A stretch of DNA of 64,000 nt, taken from Halopseudomonas pelagia. Its GTDB lineage: Bacteria; Pseudomonadota; Gammaproteobacteria; Pseudomonadales; Pseudomonadaceae. The notes beneath the pieces are model-generated. The model was not told where the DNA came from. It saw only the letters and a list, made by a program, of their open reading frames with translations, and searched no databases. Below, in pieces: positions 45,221-54,581 of this stretch. The position numbers and the translations under genes are program-made. Within the stretch, counting starts at the first letter, position 1; every line of letters starts with the position of its first letter. The stretch is taken from positions 1,426,001-1,490,000 of the forward strand of contig NZ_CP033116.1 of the NCBI RefSeq assembly GCF_009497895.1, read 5' to 3'.

Positions 45221-47554
45221 ATGTCGCAAACCTCTAACAACTTGGCCGCCTACATTTGGTCATTGGCCGATCTCCTGCGTGGCGATTTCAAGCAAAGCCA
45301 GTATGGCCGCATCATTTTGCCCTTCACCCTGTTACGTCGCCTTGAGTGTGTACTGGAAGCCAGCAAAGCAGTCGTGCTGACTGAATACGCGAAAATCCAG
45401 CAACTCAATATCTCTGAAGAAGCTCAAGAAAAGCTGCTGCTGCGTGCAAGCGGTGGGCTGTCGTTTTTCAACACCTCAAAAATGGACTTATCCAAGCTGG
45501 GTGAGGCTGGCATCAAGGCCAATCTGGAGTCCTACATTCAAGGATTCTCCAAGGATGCCCGGGAGATTTTCGAACACTTCAAATTTAACGAGTTTCTTGG
45601 CCAGCTCAACGATGCCAACTTGCTCTACAAATTTGTGCAACGCGTGCGGCAAACCGATCTAAGCCCCGCATCGGTTTCTAACCATGACATGGGCCTGGTG
45701 TTTGAAGAATTGATCCGCCGCTTTGCAGAGGGCTCGAATGAAACTGCCGGTGAGCACTTCACCCCGCGTGACATCGTGCGCCTCACTACTTCCCTGGTGT
45801 TTATGGAAGACGATGATGCGTTGACCAAGCCCGGTATTATTCGCACCATTTACGACCCCACTGCTGGTACGGGTGGTTTTCTTTCTGCCGGCATGGAGTA
45901 CGTGCACGAACTCAACCCGCAGGCCGTGATGCGCGCCTATGGTCAGGAGCTCAACCCCGAGAGCTACGCCATCTGCAAAGCTGACATGCTGATCAAGGGT
46001 CAGGACGTCAGCAATATCAAGCTCGGCAACACCCTATCCAATGACCAACTGTATGCCAGCGAATTTGACTACATGCTCTCCAATCCACCATTTGGTGTGG
46101 ATTGGAAAAAGATTGAGCAAGAGATCAGCGATGAGCATACCCAGAAGGGTTTTAATGGTCGCTTTGGTGCGGGGTTGCCACGGGTCAGTGATGGCTCTTT
46201 GTTGTTTCTGCTGCACCTGATCAGCAAGCTGCGTGATAGCTCGCAGGGCGGTGGGCGGATTGGCATCATCCTCAATGGCTCGCCGTTGTTTACGGGTGGC
46301 GCAGGTTCTGGCGAATCGGAAATCCGCCGCTACATTCTCGAAGCTGACTTGCTCGAAGCCATAATCGCGCTGCCCACCGATATGTTCTACAACACCGGCA
46401 TTTCCACGTACGTCTGGGTGCTCTCGAACAAAAAAACGGCAGAGCGCAAAGGCAAGGTGCAACTGATAAATGGCGTGAACCTGTGCGGAAAAATGCGCAA
46501 ATCGCTTGGCTCCAAGCGCAATGAAATGGCCGAGGATGATATTGCTACGGTTATCCGCGCCTTTGGCAGTTTTGAGCCCGTGGATGCGTATGAGCTGGAC
46601 AAGCAAACCGCGAAAAAAAGCAATCGTGGTCGCCAGGCCGCCAACCCAAAAGCCGAAGCGGCTAAGACCTTTGCCAGCAAGATTTTTAATTCCTATGAGT
46701 TTGGCTATCGGCGCATCAGCATCGAGCGGCCGCTGCGGCTTTCATGGCAGTTCAGTGATGAACGTGTAGCTGAATGCCGTTTCGCCCCTGGCGCGATCAA
46801 CAGCGTGATGCGCTGGGTGTATCAAGAGTTCAGCAACCTTGAAGGTGAAAGCTGGTGTGATGGCGATACCTGCAAGCGCTATGGCGACTTAAGCACCCAT
46901 GAAGAGGCCATTCGCCGTTACTGTAAATTGAACTTTGCCGACCTTAAAGAGAAGCACCTCAAGGATCTGCTCAACCGCACGACCTGGATGGATCAAAAAC
47001 GCCTGTTGCTCAAGGCGCAGCAACTTCAAGCCAGCATAGGCACTGCGCAATGTGATGACTTCAACAGCTTTGACGATGCGATCAAGGCGGCCTGCAAGCA
47101 AAAGGGAATAAGCCTGGATGCCAAGGACAAAAAGCAGATCACCGATGCCATGAGCTGGAAGAACACAGCCGCCGCCAAAGTGATTAAGAAACTGCACAAA
47201 ACCCCAGCCAATCCGCTGTATGGCTTGTTTGCGGTTAATGGCGAGGTGCAGGAATACCAAACCGACAGCGAGTTGCGCGACAACGAAAACGTAGCCCTCG
47301 ACCCAGGCCAGCCGGTTAACGCCAGCAACGAAGCCTACTTCCTTAAAGAAGTGCTGCCCCATGTTCCCGATGCTTGGATAGATGCCAGCAAGAAAGATGT
47401 TAAGGACCAGCAAGTCGGCATAGTCGGTTATGAAATCCCCTTTAACCGGCATTTTTACCAGTACCAACCGCCACGGGATTTGCTTGAGATTGATGCGGAT
47501 CTGGATGCCGTATCGGCCGAGATTATGGCCTTGCTGCAAGAGGTGCATGTATGA
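45221..47554 (+). CDS. hsdM: Type I restriction-modification methyltransferase HsdM
   Basis: N6-adenine methyltransferase subunit of a type I restriction-modification system. The 777-residue protein has an N-terminal HsdM helical domain, the SAM motif DPTAGTGGF (about residue 211), the catalytic NPPFG (about 286) and a C-terminal extension of about 270 residues beyond the usual 500-residue core. The extension carries no motif I recognise. Its stop overlaps the hsdS start by four bases (ATGA). Start: ATG 45221, AAAGGGA upstream. Confidence 0.95.
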   Translation: MSQTSNNLAAYIWSLADLLRGDFKQSQYGRIILPFTLLRRLECVLEASKAVVLTEYAKIQQLNISEEAQEKLLLRASGGLSFFNTSKMDLSKLGEAGIKANLESYIQGFSKDAREIFEHFKFNEFLGQLNDANLLYKFVQRVRQTDLSPASVSNHDMGLVFEELIRRFAEGSNETAGEHFTPRDIVRLTTSLVFMEDDDALTKPGIIRTIYDPTAGTGGFLSAGMEYVHELNPQAVMRAYGQELNPESYAICKADMLIKGQDVSNIKLGNTLSNDQLYASEFDYMLSNPPFGVDWKKIEQEISDEHTQKGFNGRFGAGLPRVSDGSLLFLLHLISKLRDSSQGGGRIGIILNGSPLFTGGAGSGESEIRRYILEADLLEAIIALPTDMFYNTGISTYVWVLSNKKTAERKGKVQLINGVNLCGKMRKSLGSKRNEMAEDDIATVIRAFGSFEPVDAYELDKQTAKKSNRGRQAANPKAEAAKTFASKIFNSYEFGYRRISIERPLRLSWQFSDERVAECRFAPGAINSVMRWVYQEFSNLEGESWCDGDTCKRYGDLSTHEEAIRRYCKLNFADLKEKHLKDLLNRTTWMDQKRLLLKAQQLQASIGTAQCDDFNSFDDAIKAACKQKGISLDAKDKKQITDAMSWKNTAAAKVIKKLHKTPANPLYGLFAVNGEVQEYQTDSELRDNENVALDPGQPVNASNEAYFLKEVLPHVPDAWIDASKKDVKDQQVGIVGYEIPFNRHFYQYQPPRDLLEIDADLDAVSAEIMALLQEVHV

Positions 47555-48942
47555 AATTCGAACCATACAACTCTTACAGGAATTGTAATTTTCCCCTTAT
47601 TGATTTAATCCCAGAGAATTGGTGTGAGCAGAAAATCAAGTTCCAACTTTCAGGCTGTGTGGCAGGTGGTACCCCCGAGAGTGGAAATTCCCTTTTTTGG
47701 GAGGAAAGTGGTGAGGGGACTCCCTGGGTATCAATAGCGGATATGACGAGAACAGCTGTTGTTACAGAAACAGAGAAAGATGTCAGTGATAAGGGGATTT
47801 ACGCAAAAGGGTTGAAAATAGTGCCGAAAGGTACATTGCTTTATTCAATATTCGCCTCTTTGGGAAAGGTTGCTGAGGCAGGTGCAGACTTGACGACAAA
47901 TCAGGCGATACTGGCTTTAATTCCGAAAGAAACATTGAATAACCGATTTTTTAGATATTGGCTGCAAAGCATCGAAAATTATTTGATGTATTACTCAACA
48001 TCAAACACGCAAAACAACCTAAATTCAGAGAAGGTAAAAAATCTGCCGGTGTTTGTACCAAGCGATCTTGAACAGGAAAAAATCGCTAACTTCCTCGACC
48101 ACGAAACCGCCAAAATCGACACCCTGATCGAAAAACAACAACAGCTTATCCGACTGCTAAAAGAAAAGCGTCAGGCTGTGATTAGCCATGCCGTCACCAA
48201 AGGCCTCTCTTCATTAAAGGGCGGGCCCAAAGCCAAGATGCGCGACTCGGGTGTTGAGTGGCTGGGGGAGGTACCAGAACACTGGGGCGTTAGTAAGGTA
48301 AAGTGGATAGTAGAAATGGCTGGTCGCATTGGTTATCGCGGCTACACAGTCGATGATATTGTTGACGAAGGAGATGGTGCGATCGTCTTGAGCCCTTCGA
48401 ATATTAATGAACGGGGGTTTAGCTTAGAGAAAAAAGTTTTCTTGAGCTGGGGTAAGTACTTTGAATCGCCAGAAATAATGCTCGAGCCCGGAGATATACT
48501 TCTGGTTAAAACAAGTTGGTCTTTTGGGAAGGTAGCTGTTGTTTTCGAAGTGCCTTCACCAATGACTATCAATCCACAAATGGTTCTTCTTAAAAAATCT
48601 AAAATTGACTCAAGGTATGTGTCGCAATTTTTGGGAACTGATGCGCTTCAGGCGCGAATATTTATGATAAACACTGGTAGCTATATGCCAACAATGACTC
48701 AGGAGAACATAGGTGAACTTCCAATACTTGTTCCTCCTGAAAGTGAAGCTATAGAAATTGCCAGCTTCATTCAGGCGAGATGCATAAAATTCAACGCCTT
48801 ACTGGACAAACAAGAGGATGTTGTCGATCTCTTACAGGAGCGTCGTGCTGCTCTCATCTCCGCCGCCGTTACCGGCAAAATCGATGTCAGAGGCTGGGTC
48901 GCACCGGGATCGGCTCAAACCAACAAGGAAGTAGCCGCATGA
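47551..48942 (+). CDS. hsdS: Type I restriction-modification specificity subunit HsdS
   Basis: A 463-residue DNA-recognition subunit with two target recognition domains. Each half begins with a conserved Trp-rich entry ([14 protein letters not shown] at about 16; [12 protein letters not shown] at about 240) and ends in a coiled coil ([39 protein letters not shown]), followed by [17 protein letters not shown]. Both domains are complete. The domains are AT-richer than the conserved coiled coils, as usual for exchangeable specificity domains. ATGA overlaps couple it to hsdM and to hsdR. Confidence 0.95.
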   Translation: MKFEPYNSYRNCNFPLIDLIPENWCEQKIKFQLSGCVAGGTPESGNSLFWEESGEGTPWVSIADMTRTAVVTETEKDVSDKGIYAKGLKIVPKGTLLYSIFASLGKVAEAGADLTTNQAILALIPKETLNNRFFRYWLQSIENYLMYYSTSNTQNNLNSEKVKNLPVFVPSDLEQEKIANFLDHETAKIDTLIEKQQQLIRLLKEKRQAVISHAVTKGLSSLKGGPKAKMRDSGVEWLGEVPEHWGVSKVKWIVEMAGRIGYRGYTVDDIVDEGDGAIVLSPSNINERGFSLEKKVFLSWGKYFESPEIMLEPGDILLVKTSWSFGKVAVVFEVPSPMTINPQMVLLKKSKIDSRYVSQFLGTDALQARIFMINTGSYMPTMTQENIGELPILVPPESEAIEIASFIQARCIKFNALLDKQEDVVDLLQERRAALISAAVTGKIDVRGWVAPGSAQTNKEVAA

Positions 48943-51900
48943 GTGCATTAGGTGGCGGTAAGGCGAACGAATTTACCTTTCAGAATGACATGCTCAAGCA
49001 TCTGGTGGCCAATGGCTGGCTGCTGGGCAAGGCGGACAACTACAACCGTGAATTGGCTTTGTACCCAGAGGATCTGCTGGGCTTTGTGCAAGACACCCAG
49101 CCCGAAGAGTGGAAGAGGTTCTGTGCACTTTACCCCAGCAAACCCGAGCAGCACTTTATGGAACGGGTCGCCAGCCAACTGAATAAAAGCGACCCGAATG
49201 CTGCCAGCAAAGATATGCGTACTTTCGGTACCCTAGGTGTGTTGCGTCATGAGTTACGGCATCGCGGCACACGTTTTAGCCTGTGCCAGTTCAAGCCCGA
49301 GCATGACCTGAACCCTGATACCCTGGCGCGCTACACCAAGAACCGTTGCCGGGTGGTGCAGGAGCTCGTGTATTCACCCTGGGCGACCCGAGAGCACTTA
49401 GAACTTAACGGAAGCAAAGCCCAAGCCTGGCGGATTGACCTGGTGTTGTTTGTAAACGGCTTGCCGGTGGTGACGCTGGAGCTTAAATCCGAATTCAAGC
49501 AGGCTGTGCAGAAAGCCATCAAGCAATACAAAACTACTCGTTTCGCTATCGACCCCGTAACCAAAAAGTCCGAGCCGCTGCTGACATTTAAACGCGGTGC
49601 GCTGGTGCACTTCGCTGTCAGCCAGTACGAGGTGTATATGGCTACACGGCTGGAAGGTGCGGATACCTACTTCCTGCCCTTTAACAAAGGCACCTCTTCG
49701 GGCGGTGCCGGTAACGATGTGCCGGAAGATCTTGACCAGTACGCCACCGATTACCTGTGGAACGAGGTTTTACTGCCCAGCAATTTGATGTCAATTCTTG
49801 GGCATTTTGTGCACCTGCAAATTGAAGACAAAGAAGACTGGGAAGGCCGTAAGTACAAGAAGGAAAGCCTGATATTCCCGCGTTATCACCAGTGGGATGT
49901 GGTGAATAAACTGGTCAATGCGGCGCGTACTGAAGGCCCAGGGCAAAAGTACCTGGTTCAGCACAGTGCGGGGTCGGGCAAGTCCAACTCGATTGCCTGG
50001 GTCGCGCACCAGCTTTCGGCGCTTTACGATGCTGAAGGCAACAAGCAGTTCAACTCGGTGATTGTGGTGACCGACCGCACCGTGCTGGATGATCAACTGC
50101 AAGACACCATCAACCAGTTCGAGCATGTCGATGGCGCGGTTGGCCGTATCAACAATCAGGAAGGCGATGGTCCGAAATCGGAAAAGCTGGCGAACGCGCT
50201 CGTTAATTCCCAGCCGATTATTATCGTTACCATCCAGACCTTTCCCTTTGTGATGCGCGCCATCGAGAACAGCGCCAACCTGAAAGAGCGCTGTTACGCG
50301 ATCATCGCTGACGAAGCGCACTCCTCGCAAACCGGATCAACGGCACGCCAGCTTAAAGAAGTGCTGATGATCGAGACTAAGGCCGAGGGCGAAGATGAGC
50401 TCAGCTCTGAGGATATTCTTGATGCTGCGGTGGCTTCACGCCGGGTATCAAAAAATCTGAGTTACTTTGCGTTTACCGCCACGCCTAAAACCAAGACGTT
50501 GGAGCTGTTTGGCCGTTTGCCAAAGCCCGATGAGCAGCCGTCTATAACCAATAAGCCCGAGGCCTACCATGTGTACAGCATGCGCCAGGCCATTGAAGAG
50601 GGCTTTATTCTCGATGTGCTGAAGAACTACACCAACTACAAAGTGGCTTACAACCTGGCGCAGAAAATTGGTAAAGCCGACCAGGAAGTAGAAAGCAAAA
50701 AAGCCAAGGTCAAGGTCAACCAGTGGGTGCGCCTGCACGAGTACAACATTGCGCAAAAAGTGCAGGTAATCGTTGAGCACTTCCGCACCAACGTCATGGG
50801 CTTGCTGGGCGGCCAAGCCAAAGCCATGGTGGTCACCAGTTCACGTAAAGAGGCGGTGCGTTACAAGCTGTGTTTTGACAAGTACATCGTCGATAAGGGC
50901 TACCAAAAAATCCATGCCATGGTGGCGTTTTCGGGCGAGGTCGAATTTACTGAAAAAGACCCGAACTCAGTCGCGCTGATCGGTGAGAAATACACCGAGA
51001 GCAACATGAACCCCCACCTCAGAGGCCGCGACATGCGCAAAGCCTTTGACAGCGATGATTATCAAGTTATGGTCGTTGCCAACAAGTTTCAGACCGGCTT
51101 CGATCAGCCCAAGCTCTGCGCCATGTACGTGGACAAAAAGCTCGGCGGTGTGGAGTGCGTGCAAACCCTTTCGCGCTTAAACCGTACCTACCCTGGCAAA
51201 GCAGAAACGGGTACCTTCGTTCTGGATTTCTTCAACGAGCCGCAGGATATTCTCGACTCGTTTCAGCCGTACTTTCAGACGGCAGAGCTGGCCGATGTTT
51301 CTAATCCCGACTTGATTTTCGACCTGTTTGAAAAGCTCAACGCGGCAGGTATTTACAAGACAACTGAGGTTGAGCAGTTCTGCTCGGCATTTTTCGTTAA
51401 AAACAAAAGCAATGCGGCCATTGCCAACATTTGCAAGCCTGCTGTCGAGCGTTGGAGCAAGCGCTACAAATCCGCTGTTGAGGCCTATGAACACTCGAAA
51501 ACTATATTTGAGCGCATAAAAAAGACCCAGGATGCAGTGCTGATCGCCAATGCTGAAAATGATCTCAAAGAGTGCAAAAAGGAAAAGGATGCTCTGGATA
51601 TCTTTAAAAAGGATCTGGGCACATTCGTGCGCTTCTATGAATTCATGTCGCAGATTGTCGATTACGACGATAAACAGCTGGAAAAGCTCAGCCTGTATGC
51701 GCGCAGTCTCAACCCTATGCTGCGCGAAAGCGCGGTGGATGAGGAAGATATTGACCTAGACAGTATCGTGCTCAGCCATTACCGGGTTTCTATAATCCGG
51801 CAGCAAGATCTGAAGCTGCAAGAGGACTCGGCTGACTATAAATTGGAGCCTGGTGAAGGGCTTGGCTCGGGCAGGGCGAAAGACATCAAGGAAGAGATGC

Positions 51901-52202
51901 TGTCGGAGATATTAGAGCGGCTGAATGAGCTGTTTGTGACGGATCAGCTAACTGATAAGGACATGGTGAACTACGCCTACACCATTCGTGACAAGGTCAG
52001 TGAGAACCAGTTGGTCATGCAGCAGCTAGCCAACAATACCCCGGAGCAGGCGCTGTTGGGAAATTTCCCTAAGGCTATAGATGACGCGATTATGAGCAGT
52101 GGCGACGCGCATCAAAACCAGATGCTGCAGCTGTTATCTGATCCACAAAAGGCCAATAAATTTGCCCGAGTGGTTTTCGACTTGCTGCAGTTAGCGACTT
52201 AA
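48939..52202 (+). CDS. hsdR: Type I restriction endonuclease subunit HsdR
   Basis: A 1087-residue motor-nuclease subunit. The PD-(D/E)xK nuclease lies in the N-terminal 200 residues (RIDLVLFVNGLPVVTLELKSE). The SF2 translocase has Walker A HSAGSGKSN (about 340), Walker B/DEAH (ADEAHSSQ, about 457) and a helicase C-terminal lobe with QTGFDQPKL. A helical C-terminal domain binds the methylase core. The start overlaps hsdS by ATGA; an upstream in-frame start would overlap hsdS by 160 bases and is unlikely. Its end converges on the WYL regulator with a 40-base gap. Confidence 0.95.
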   Translation: MSALGGGKANEFTFQNDMLKHLVANGWLLGKADNYNRELALYPEDLLGFVQDTQPEEWKRFCALYPSKPEQHFMERVASQLNKSDPNAASKDMRTFGTLGVLRHELRHRGTRFSLCQFKPEHDLNPDTLARYTKNRCRVVQELVYSPWATREHLELNGSKAQAWRIDLVLFVNGLPVVTLELKSEFKQAVQKAIKQYKTTRFAIDPVTKKSEPLLTFKRGALVHFAVSQYEVYMATRLEGADTYFLPFNKGTSSGGAGNDVPEDLDQYATDYLWNEVLLPSNLMSILGHFVHLQIEDKEDWEGRKYKKESLIFPRYHQWDVVNKLVNAARTEGPGQKYLVQHSAGSGKSNSIAWVAHQLSALYDAEGNKQFNSVIVVTDRTVLDDQLQDTINQFEHVDGAVGRINNQEGDGPKSEKLANALVNSQPIIIVTIQTFPFVMRAIENSANLKERCYAIIADEAHSSQTGSTARQLKEVLMIETKAEGEDELSSEDILDAAVASRRVSKNLSYFAFTATPKTKTLELFGRLPKPDEQPSITNKPEAYHVYSMRQAIEEGFILDVLKNYTNYKVAYNLAQKIGKADQEVESKKAKVKVNQWVRLHEYNIAQKVQVIVEHFRTNVMGLLGGQAKAMVVTSSRKEAVRYKLCFDKYIVDKGYQKIHAMVAFSGEVEFTEKDPNSVALIGEKYTESNMNPHLRGRDMRKAFDSDDYQVMVVANKFQTGFDQPKLCAMYVDKKLGGVECVQTLSRLNRTYPGKAETGTFVLDFFNEPQDILDSFQPYFQTAELADVSNPDLIFDLFEKLNAAGIYKTTEVEQFCSAFFVKNKSNAAIANICKPAVERWSKRYKSAVEAYEHSKTIFERIKKTQDAVLIANAENDLKECKKEKDALDIFKKDLGTFVRFYEFMSQIVDYDDKQLEKLSLYARSLNPMLRESAVDEEDIDLDSIVLSHYRVSIIRQQDLKLQEDSADYKLEPGEGLGSGRAKDIKEEMLSEILERLNELFVTDQLTDKDMVNYAYTIRDKVSENQLVMQQLANNTPEQALLGNFPKAIDDAIMSSGDAHQNQMLQLLSDPQKANKFARVVFDLLQLAT

Positions 52203-52242
52203 TCCGTTTATGCGTCCTGGTCGTTTCCGCACCCTGGGCGCA

Positions 52243-53253
52243 CTAGGACTCCTCATACAATGCGTGTGCCATGGCGATTTTTCGGCTGATTTCCGCTCTA
52301 AGCTCAGGGGGCTCCAGAACCTCGATGGCATTAGCTTGTGACAAAACCCACCAATGCAATTCCCAGCTATCCAGCACCGTTGCGCTAAGCGCGTGGCTAT
52401 CCTCTTCTGCCTTGATTTGCATGTCTGCTGACAATGGCGTTTCAGTCAGCAAGTTGACCAAGTCACCGCTAATTCTTGCCTTAAGCTGAATCACATCACC
52501 CTGACTGAACTGCAGTGCACCACTCTTGATGTAGGTTTTCAGCTCAAAATCAGCGGGTCTGTTGGTTGGCGTTTCCAGAATTTCGACCTGTTTGAACCGA
52601 TGCACGGCAAAAAGCCTCACGTCTGTGTAGGGCTCAACCGTTGCGGCCAAATAGCTGATATTTCCACGCAAGATCAACGCTAAGGGATTGAGCGTTAGAG
52701 TTCGCGTTTTATTGGTGTGTGCTGCGAAGTAAGTCGAGTCTATTTGCTGATCGCCCAGAAGTGCTTGCTGGATTGCATCCAACAGATCCGGATCGATTTC
52801 AGGCGCAATCAGATTTAGCTCTGGTGCAACGCTGGCAATTTTGTCGATCCATCGGGCGGCAGGCATTTGCGCGGTAAGTGCATCGAGCTTCTGTCTGGCC
52901 TGAGCGAAGCGTGGCTGCAGGCTTTTCAAAATGCCTGCCGGCAGCAATGGGCGCAGGCTGTTTTCGACTAGCTGCAATGTGAGCGCCTCGCTGAGGGTTA
53001 CGCTAGGCAGATCCGAAGGCGAGCCAGGCGTCCAATACCAGCCGTAGGGTATGCCTTTGTTATTGCATTGCAGCGGGAATAGCAGCGAGAGCTCATTCAG
53101 ATCGCGCTCAACGGTACGTTTGCTGATTCCGTACCCTGCATCGGCCAATTGCTCAACCAGCATCTGCACGGTGTAACCAGGTGGGCGAGAGGGCAGCAGT
53201 TTCAACAACTCCCACTGGCGGCTTAAGGTGCTTCGACTGTTAGCGGCAGGCAT
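52243..53253 (-). CDS. WYL-domain transcriptional regulator (defence-associated type)
   Basis: A 336-residue regulator: an N-terminal winged HTH (RPPGYTVQMLVEQLADAGYGISKRTVERDL, about 23-52), a WYL domain (LTLNPLALILRGNISYLAATV, about 185-205, with R...F strand AVHRFKQVEIL) and a C-terminal WCX-like domain. This is the architecture of BrxR/CapW-type regulators that sit by defence systems and repress them until a nucleic-acid signal is sensed. It is convergent with hsdR and follows a small membrane protein gene on the same strand, with an operator-like palindrome further upstream. Confidence 0.85.
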   Translation of the reverse strand: MPAANSRSTLSRQWELLKLLPSRPPGYTVQMLVEQLADAGYGISKRTVERDLNELSLLFPLQCNNKGIPYGWYWTPGSPSDLPSVTLSEALTLQLVENSLRPLLPAGILKSLQPRFAQARQKLDALTAQMPAARWIDKIASVAPELNLIAPEIDPDLLDAIQQALLGDQQIDSTYFAAHTNKTRTLTLNPLALILRGNISYLAATVEPYTDVRLFAVHRFKQVEILETPTNRPADFELKTYIKSGALQFSQGDVIQLKARISGDLVNLLTETPLSADMQIKAEEDSHALSATVLDSWELHWWVLSQANAIEVLEPPELRAEISRKIAMAHALYEES

Positions 53254-53330
53254 GGCGGTATCAATTTACTCGGGCATGAAGGGGGATGCGGTGAACCGGT
53301 GTTGGAATTTGATGCTTTTCTGATGACTAT

Positions 53331-53555
53331 TCAGTCCCAGACAAAAGCCAGAACGAGCGTAATCAACGCAATATTCATTGGCAACAGCCAAACCCAGCGA
53401 AAGGCAATGAGAATGCGTGACTGCCTTTGCGCAATGGTGTTTGAAAACAGCCCGATTTTTTGCAGTACAAAAGCCAGGCAACCCCACAGCAGCAAGAGCG
53501 CTAGAGCCAGACACCCCCAGATTGCTGAAGCCATCAACATTTCGTGATTGAACAT
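53331..53555 (-). CDS. Small two-helix membrane protein
   Basis: Not recognised. A 74-residue protein with two hydrophobic helices (SAIWGCLALALLLLWGCLAF about 10-29; WVWLLPMNIALITLVLAFVW about 54-73) joined by a basic loop (IAQRQSRIL). GGGAG precedes the ATG. It lies upstream of the WYL gene on the same strand and downstream of the palindrome at 53629, so the two may form one autoregulated unit. Confidence 0.6.
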   Translation of the reverse strand: MFNHEMLMASAIWGCLALALLLLWGCLAFVLQKIGLFSNTIAQRQSRILIAFRWVWLLPMNIALITLVLAFVWD

Positions 53556-53628
53556 GGCACTCCCTCGCTGCCTCGCTATGCCCTCAGTCTGAGCTGTAAA
53601 CTGATGATACGTAGGATGACAGCTTAGC

Positions 53629-53645
53629 GCGACGTAATATGTCGC
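53629..53645. promoter_or_regulatory. Palindromic operator in divergent region
   Basis: GCGACGTAATATGTCGC, nested in a wider imperfect inverted repeat (TTAGCGC...GCGCTAA and GATGACAG...TGACGTCATC). It lies midway between the start of the minus-strand membrane protein/WYL unit (74 bp) and the plus-strand small genes (76 bp), so it could control both. A near copy lies upstream of hsdM. Confidence 0.6.
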
Positions 53646-53720
53646 ACATAGCGCTAAACTGACGTCATCAAAGATAAAGCATCGATATGAAAAGCCGAGC
53701 GGGCCAAAGGAGTGATAAAA

Positions 53721-53972
53721 ATGATCAAAAGCCAGGACGCTAGCCGTATTTCAGAGGTGTTGTTTTACCTGGACCCTATGGGAACCTGCTGCAAAGAAAA
53801 TGATTGTTACGATGAGTATGATTCAATCGCGCAATCCGCTTTTCAAAAACTTTCCAACGGCCAACCAATAGGTGAGGCTATTAGCGAAACCTTGATGGAC
53901 TGGTTTGAGGTCGAGTCGATTGAGCCACAAACCCTAGCAAATATAGTACTGGCTTTGCAGGCGGAAAATTAA
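53721..53972 (+). CDS. Small acidic protein, DUF1871-like pattern
   Basis: Not firmly recognised. An 83-residue acidic protein with LDPMGTCCKEN and CYDEYDSIA, a DP.G...DEYD layout reminiscent of small DUF1871-type (YugE-like) proteins, some of which act as immunity proteins. Start ATG 53721, AAAGGAG upstream. The C-terminus contains AISETLMDWF, also found in the next gene. First of a run of small plus-strand genes. Confidence 0.6.
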   Translation: MIKSQDASRISEVLFYLDPMGTCCKENDCYDEYDSIAQSAFQKLSNGQPIGEAISETLMDWFEVESIEPQTLANIVLALQAEN

Positions 53973-54002
53973 GGTTTATCACGACTAGCAAGGAGTGCCG
54001 TC

Positions 54003-54302
54003 ATGTCGATGAATTTATCTGAAGAAAACCAGCTTCGTGCTGCTGATCGCACTCAAACTGAAATTCTGGGGTACCAGCACCCATCTGCACAAACGGTCTC
54101 CCGCCTAGATGCTGTAGTGGAATCATCACACCTAGGGCTAGATAAAGGGCTTTCCGACTTGAAGTACAACAGAGAAGCGTTTGCACTGAGTCTGTTCCTG
54201 GTCCTGGGCATTCCTGAGGCCGACGCAGCCAAGGCGATCAGCGAAACTAGCCAGGACTGGTTTAAGGAGGCTTGGGCTTTCTATCACCGGGCTCAAGCGT
54301 GA
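54003..54302 (+). CDS. Small hypothetical protein with AISET-DWF motif
   Basis: Not recognised. A 99-residue soluble protein; AAGGAG precedes the ATG. Its C-terminal half (AKAISETSQDWFKEAW) shares the pattern AISETxxDWF with the C-terminus of the preceding gene, suggesting a common fold or partner. No signal peptide or membrane helix. Confidence 0.6.
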   Translation: MSMNLSEENQLRAADRTQTEILGYQHPSAQTVSRLDAVVESSHLGLDKGLSDLKYNREAFALSLFLVLGIPEADAAKAISETSQDWFKEAWAFYHRAQA

Positions 54303-54315
54303 GGGGCGCTCTGCA

Positions 54316-54567
54316 ATGACCATGGGTCACCTACTCAATCAGTGCCAAGTAGCCCTTCTCGATGGAATATGGCACCCACCGCTGAATATTCAGGTCGAAA
54401 CAGCCACGTCAGCGGTACTGAAAAACATGCTTGAAACAGGCGGTGATTTTGGCCCGTTTGGAAAAGCTCAAAAATACCGCTTCGTTTATGAAAAGAACGC
54501 TAGCTTAGAAATTTCCCTAGAAGGTGAAATCGTTGGCGGTGCGCTTCCATCTGAAGAAATCAATTAA
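54316..54567 (+). CDS. Small hypothetical protein
   Basis: Not recognised. An 83-residue protein with FGPFGKAQKYRFVYEKN and alternating beta-strand residues. It starts 13 bases after the previous stop and ends 14 bases before the metallophosphatase gene, so all four are likely one transcription unit. Confidence 0.55.
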   Translation: MTMGHLLNQCQVALLDGIWHPPLNIQVETATSAVLKNMLETGGDFGPFGKAQKYRFVYEKNASLEISLEGEIVGGALPSEEIN

Positions 54568-54581
54568 TAAAAGGAATTTTA

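Noticed and set aside
48780..48938. N-terminal extension of hsdR overlapping hsdS
   Set aside because: ATG 48939 forms the usual ATGA overlap with the hsdS stop and begins a conserved N-terminus.
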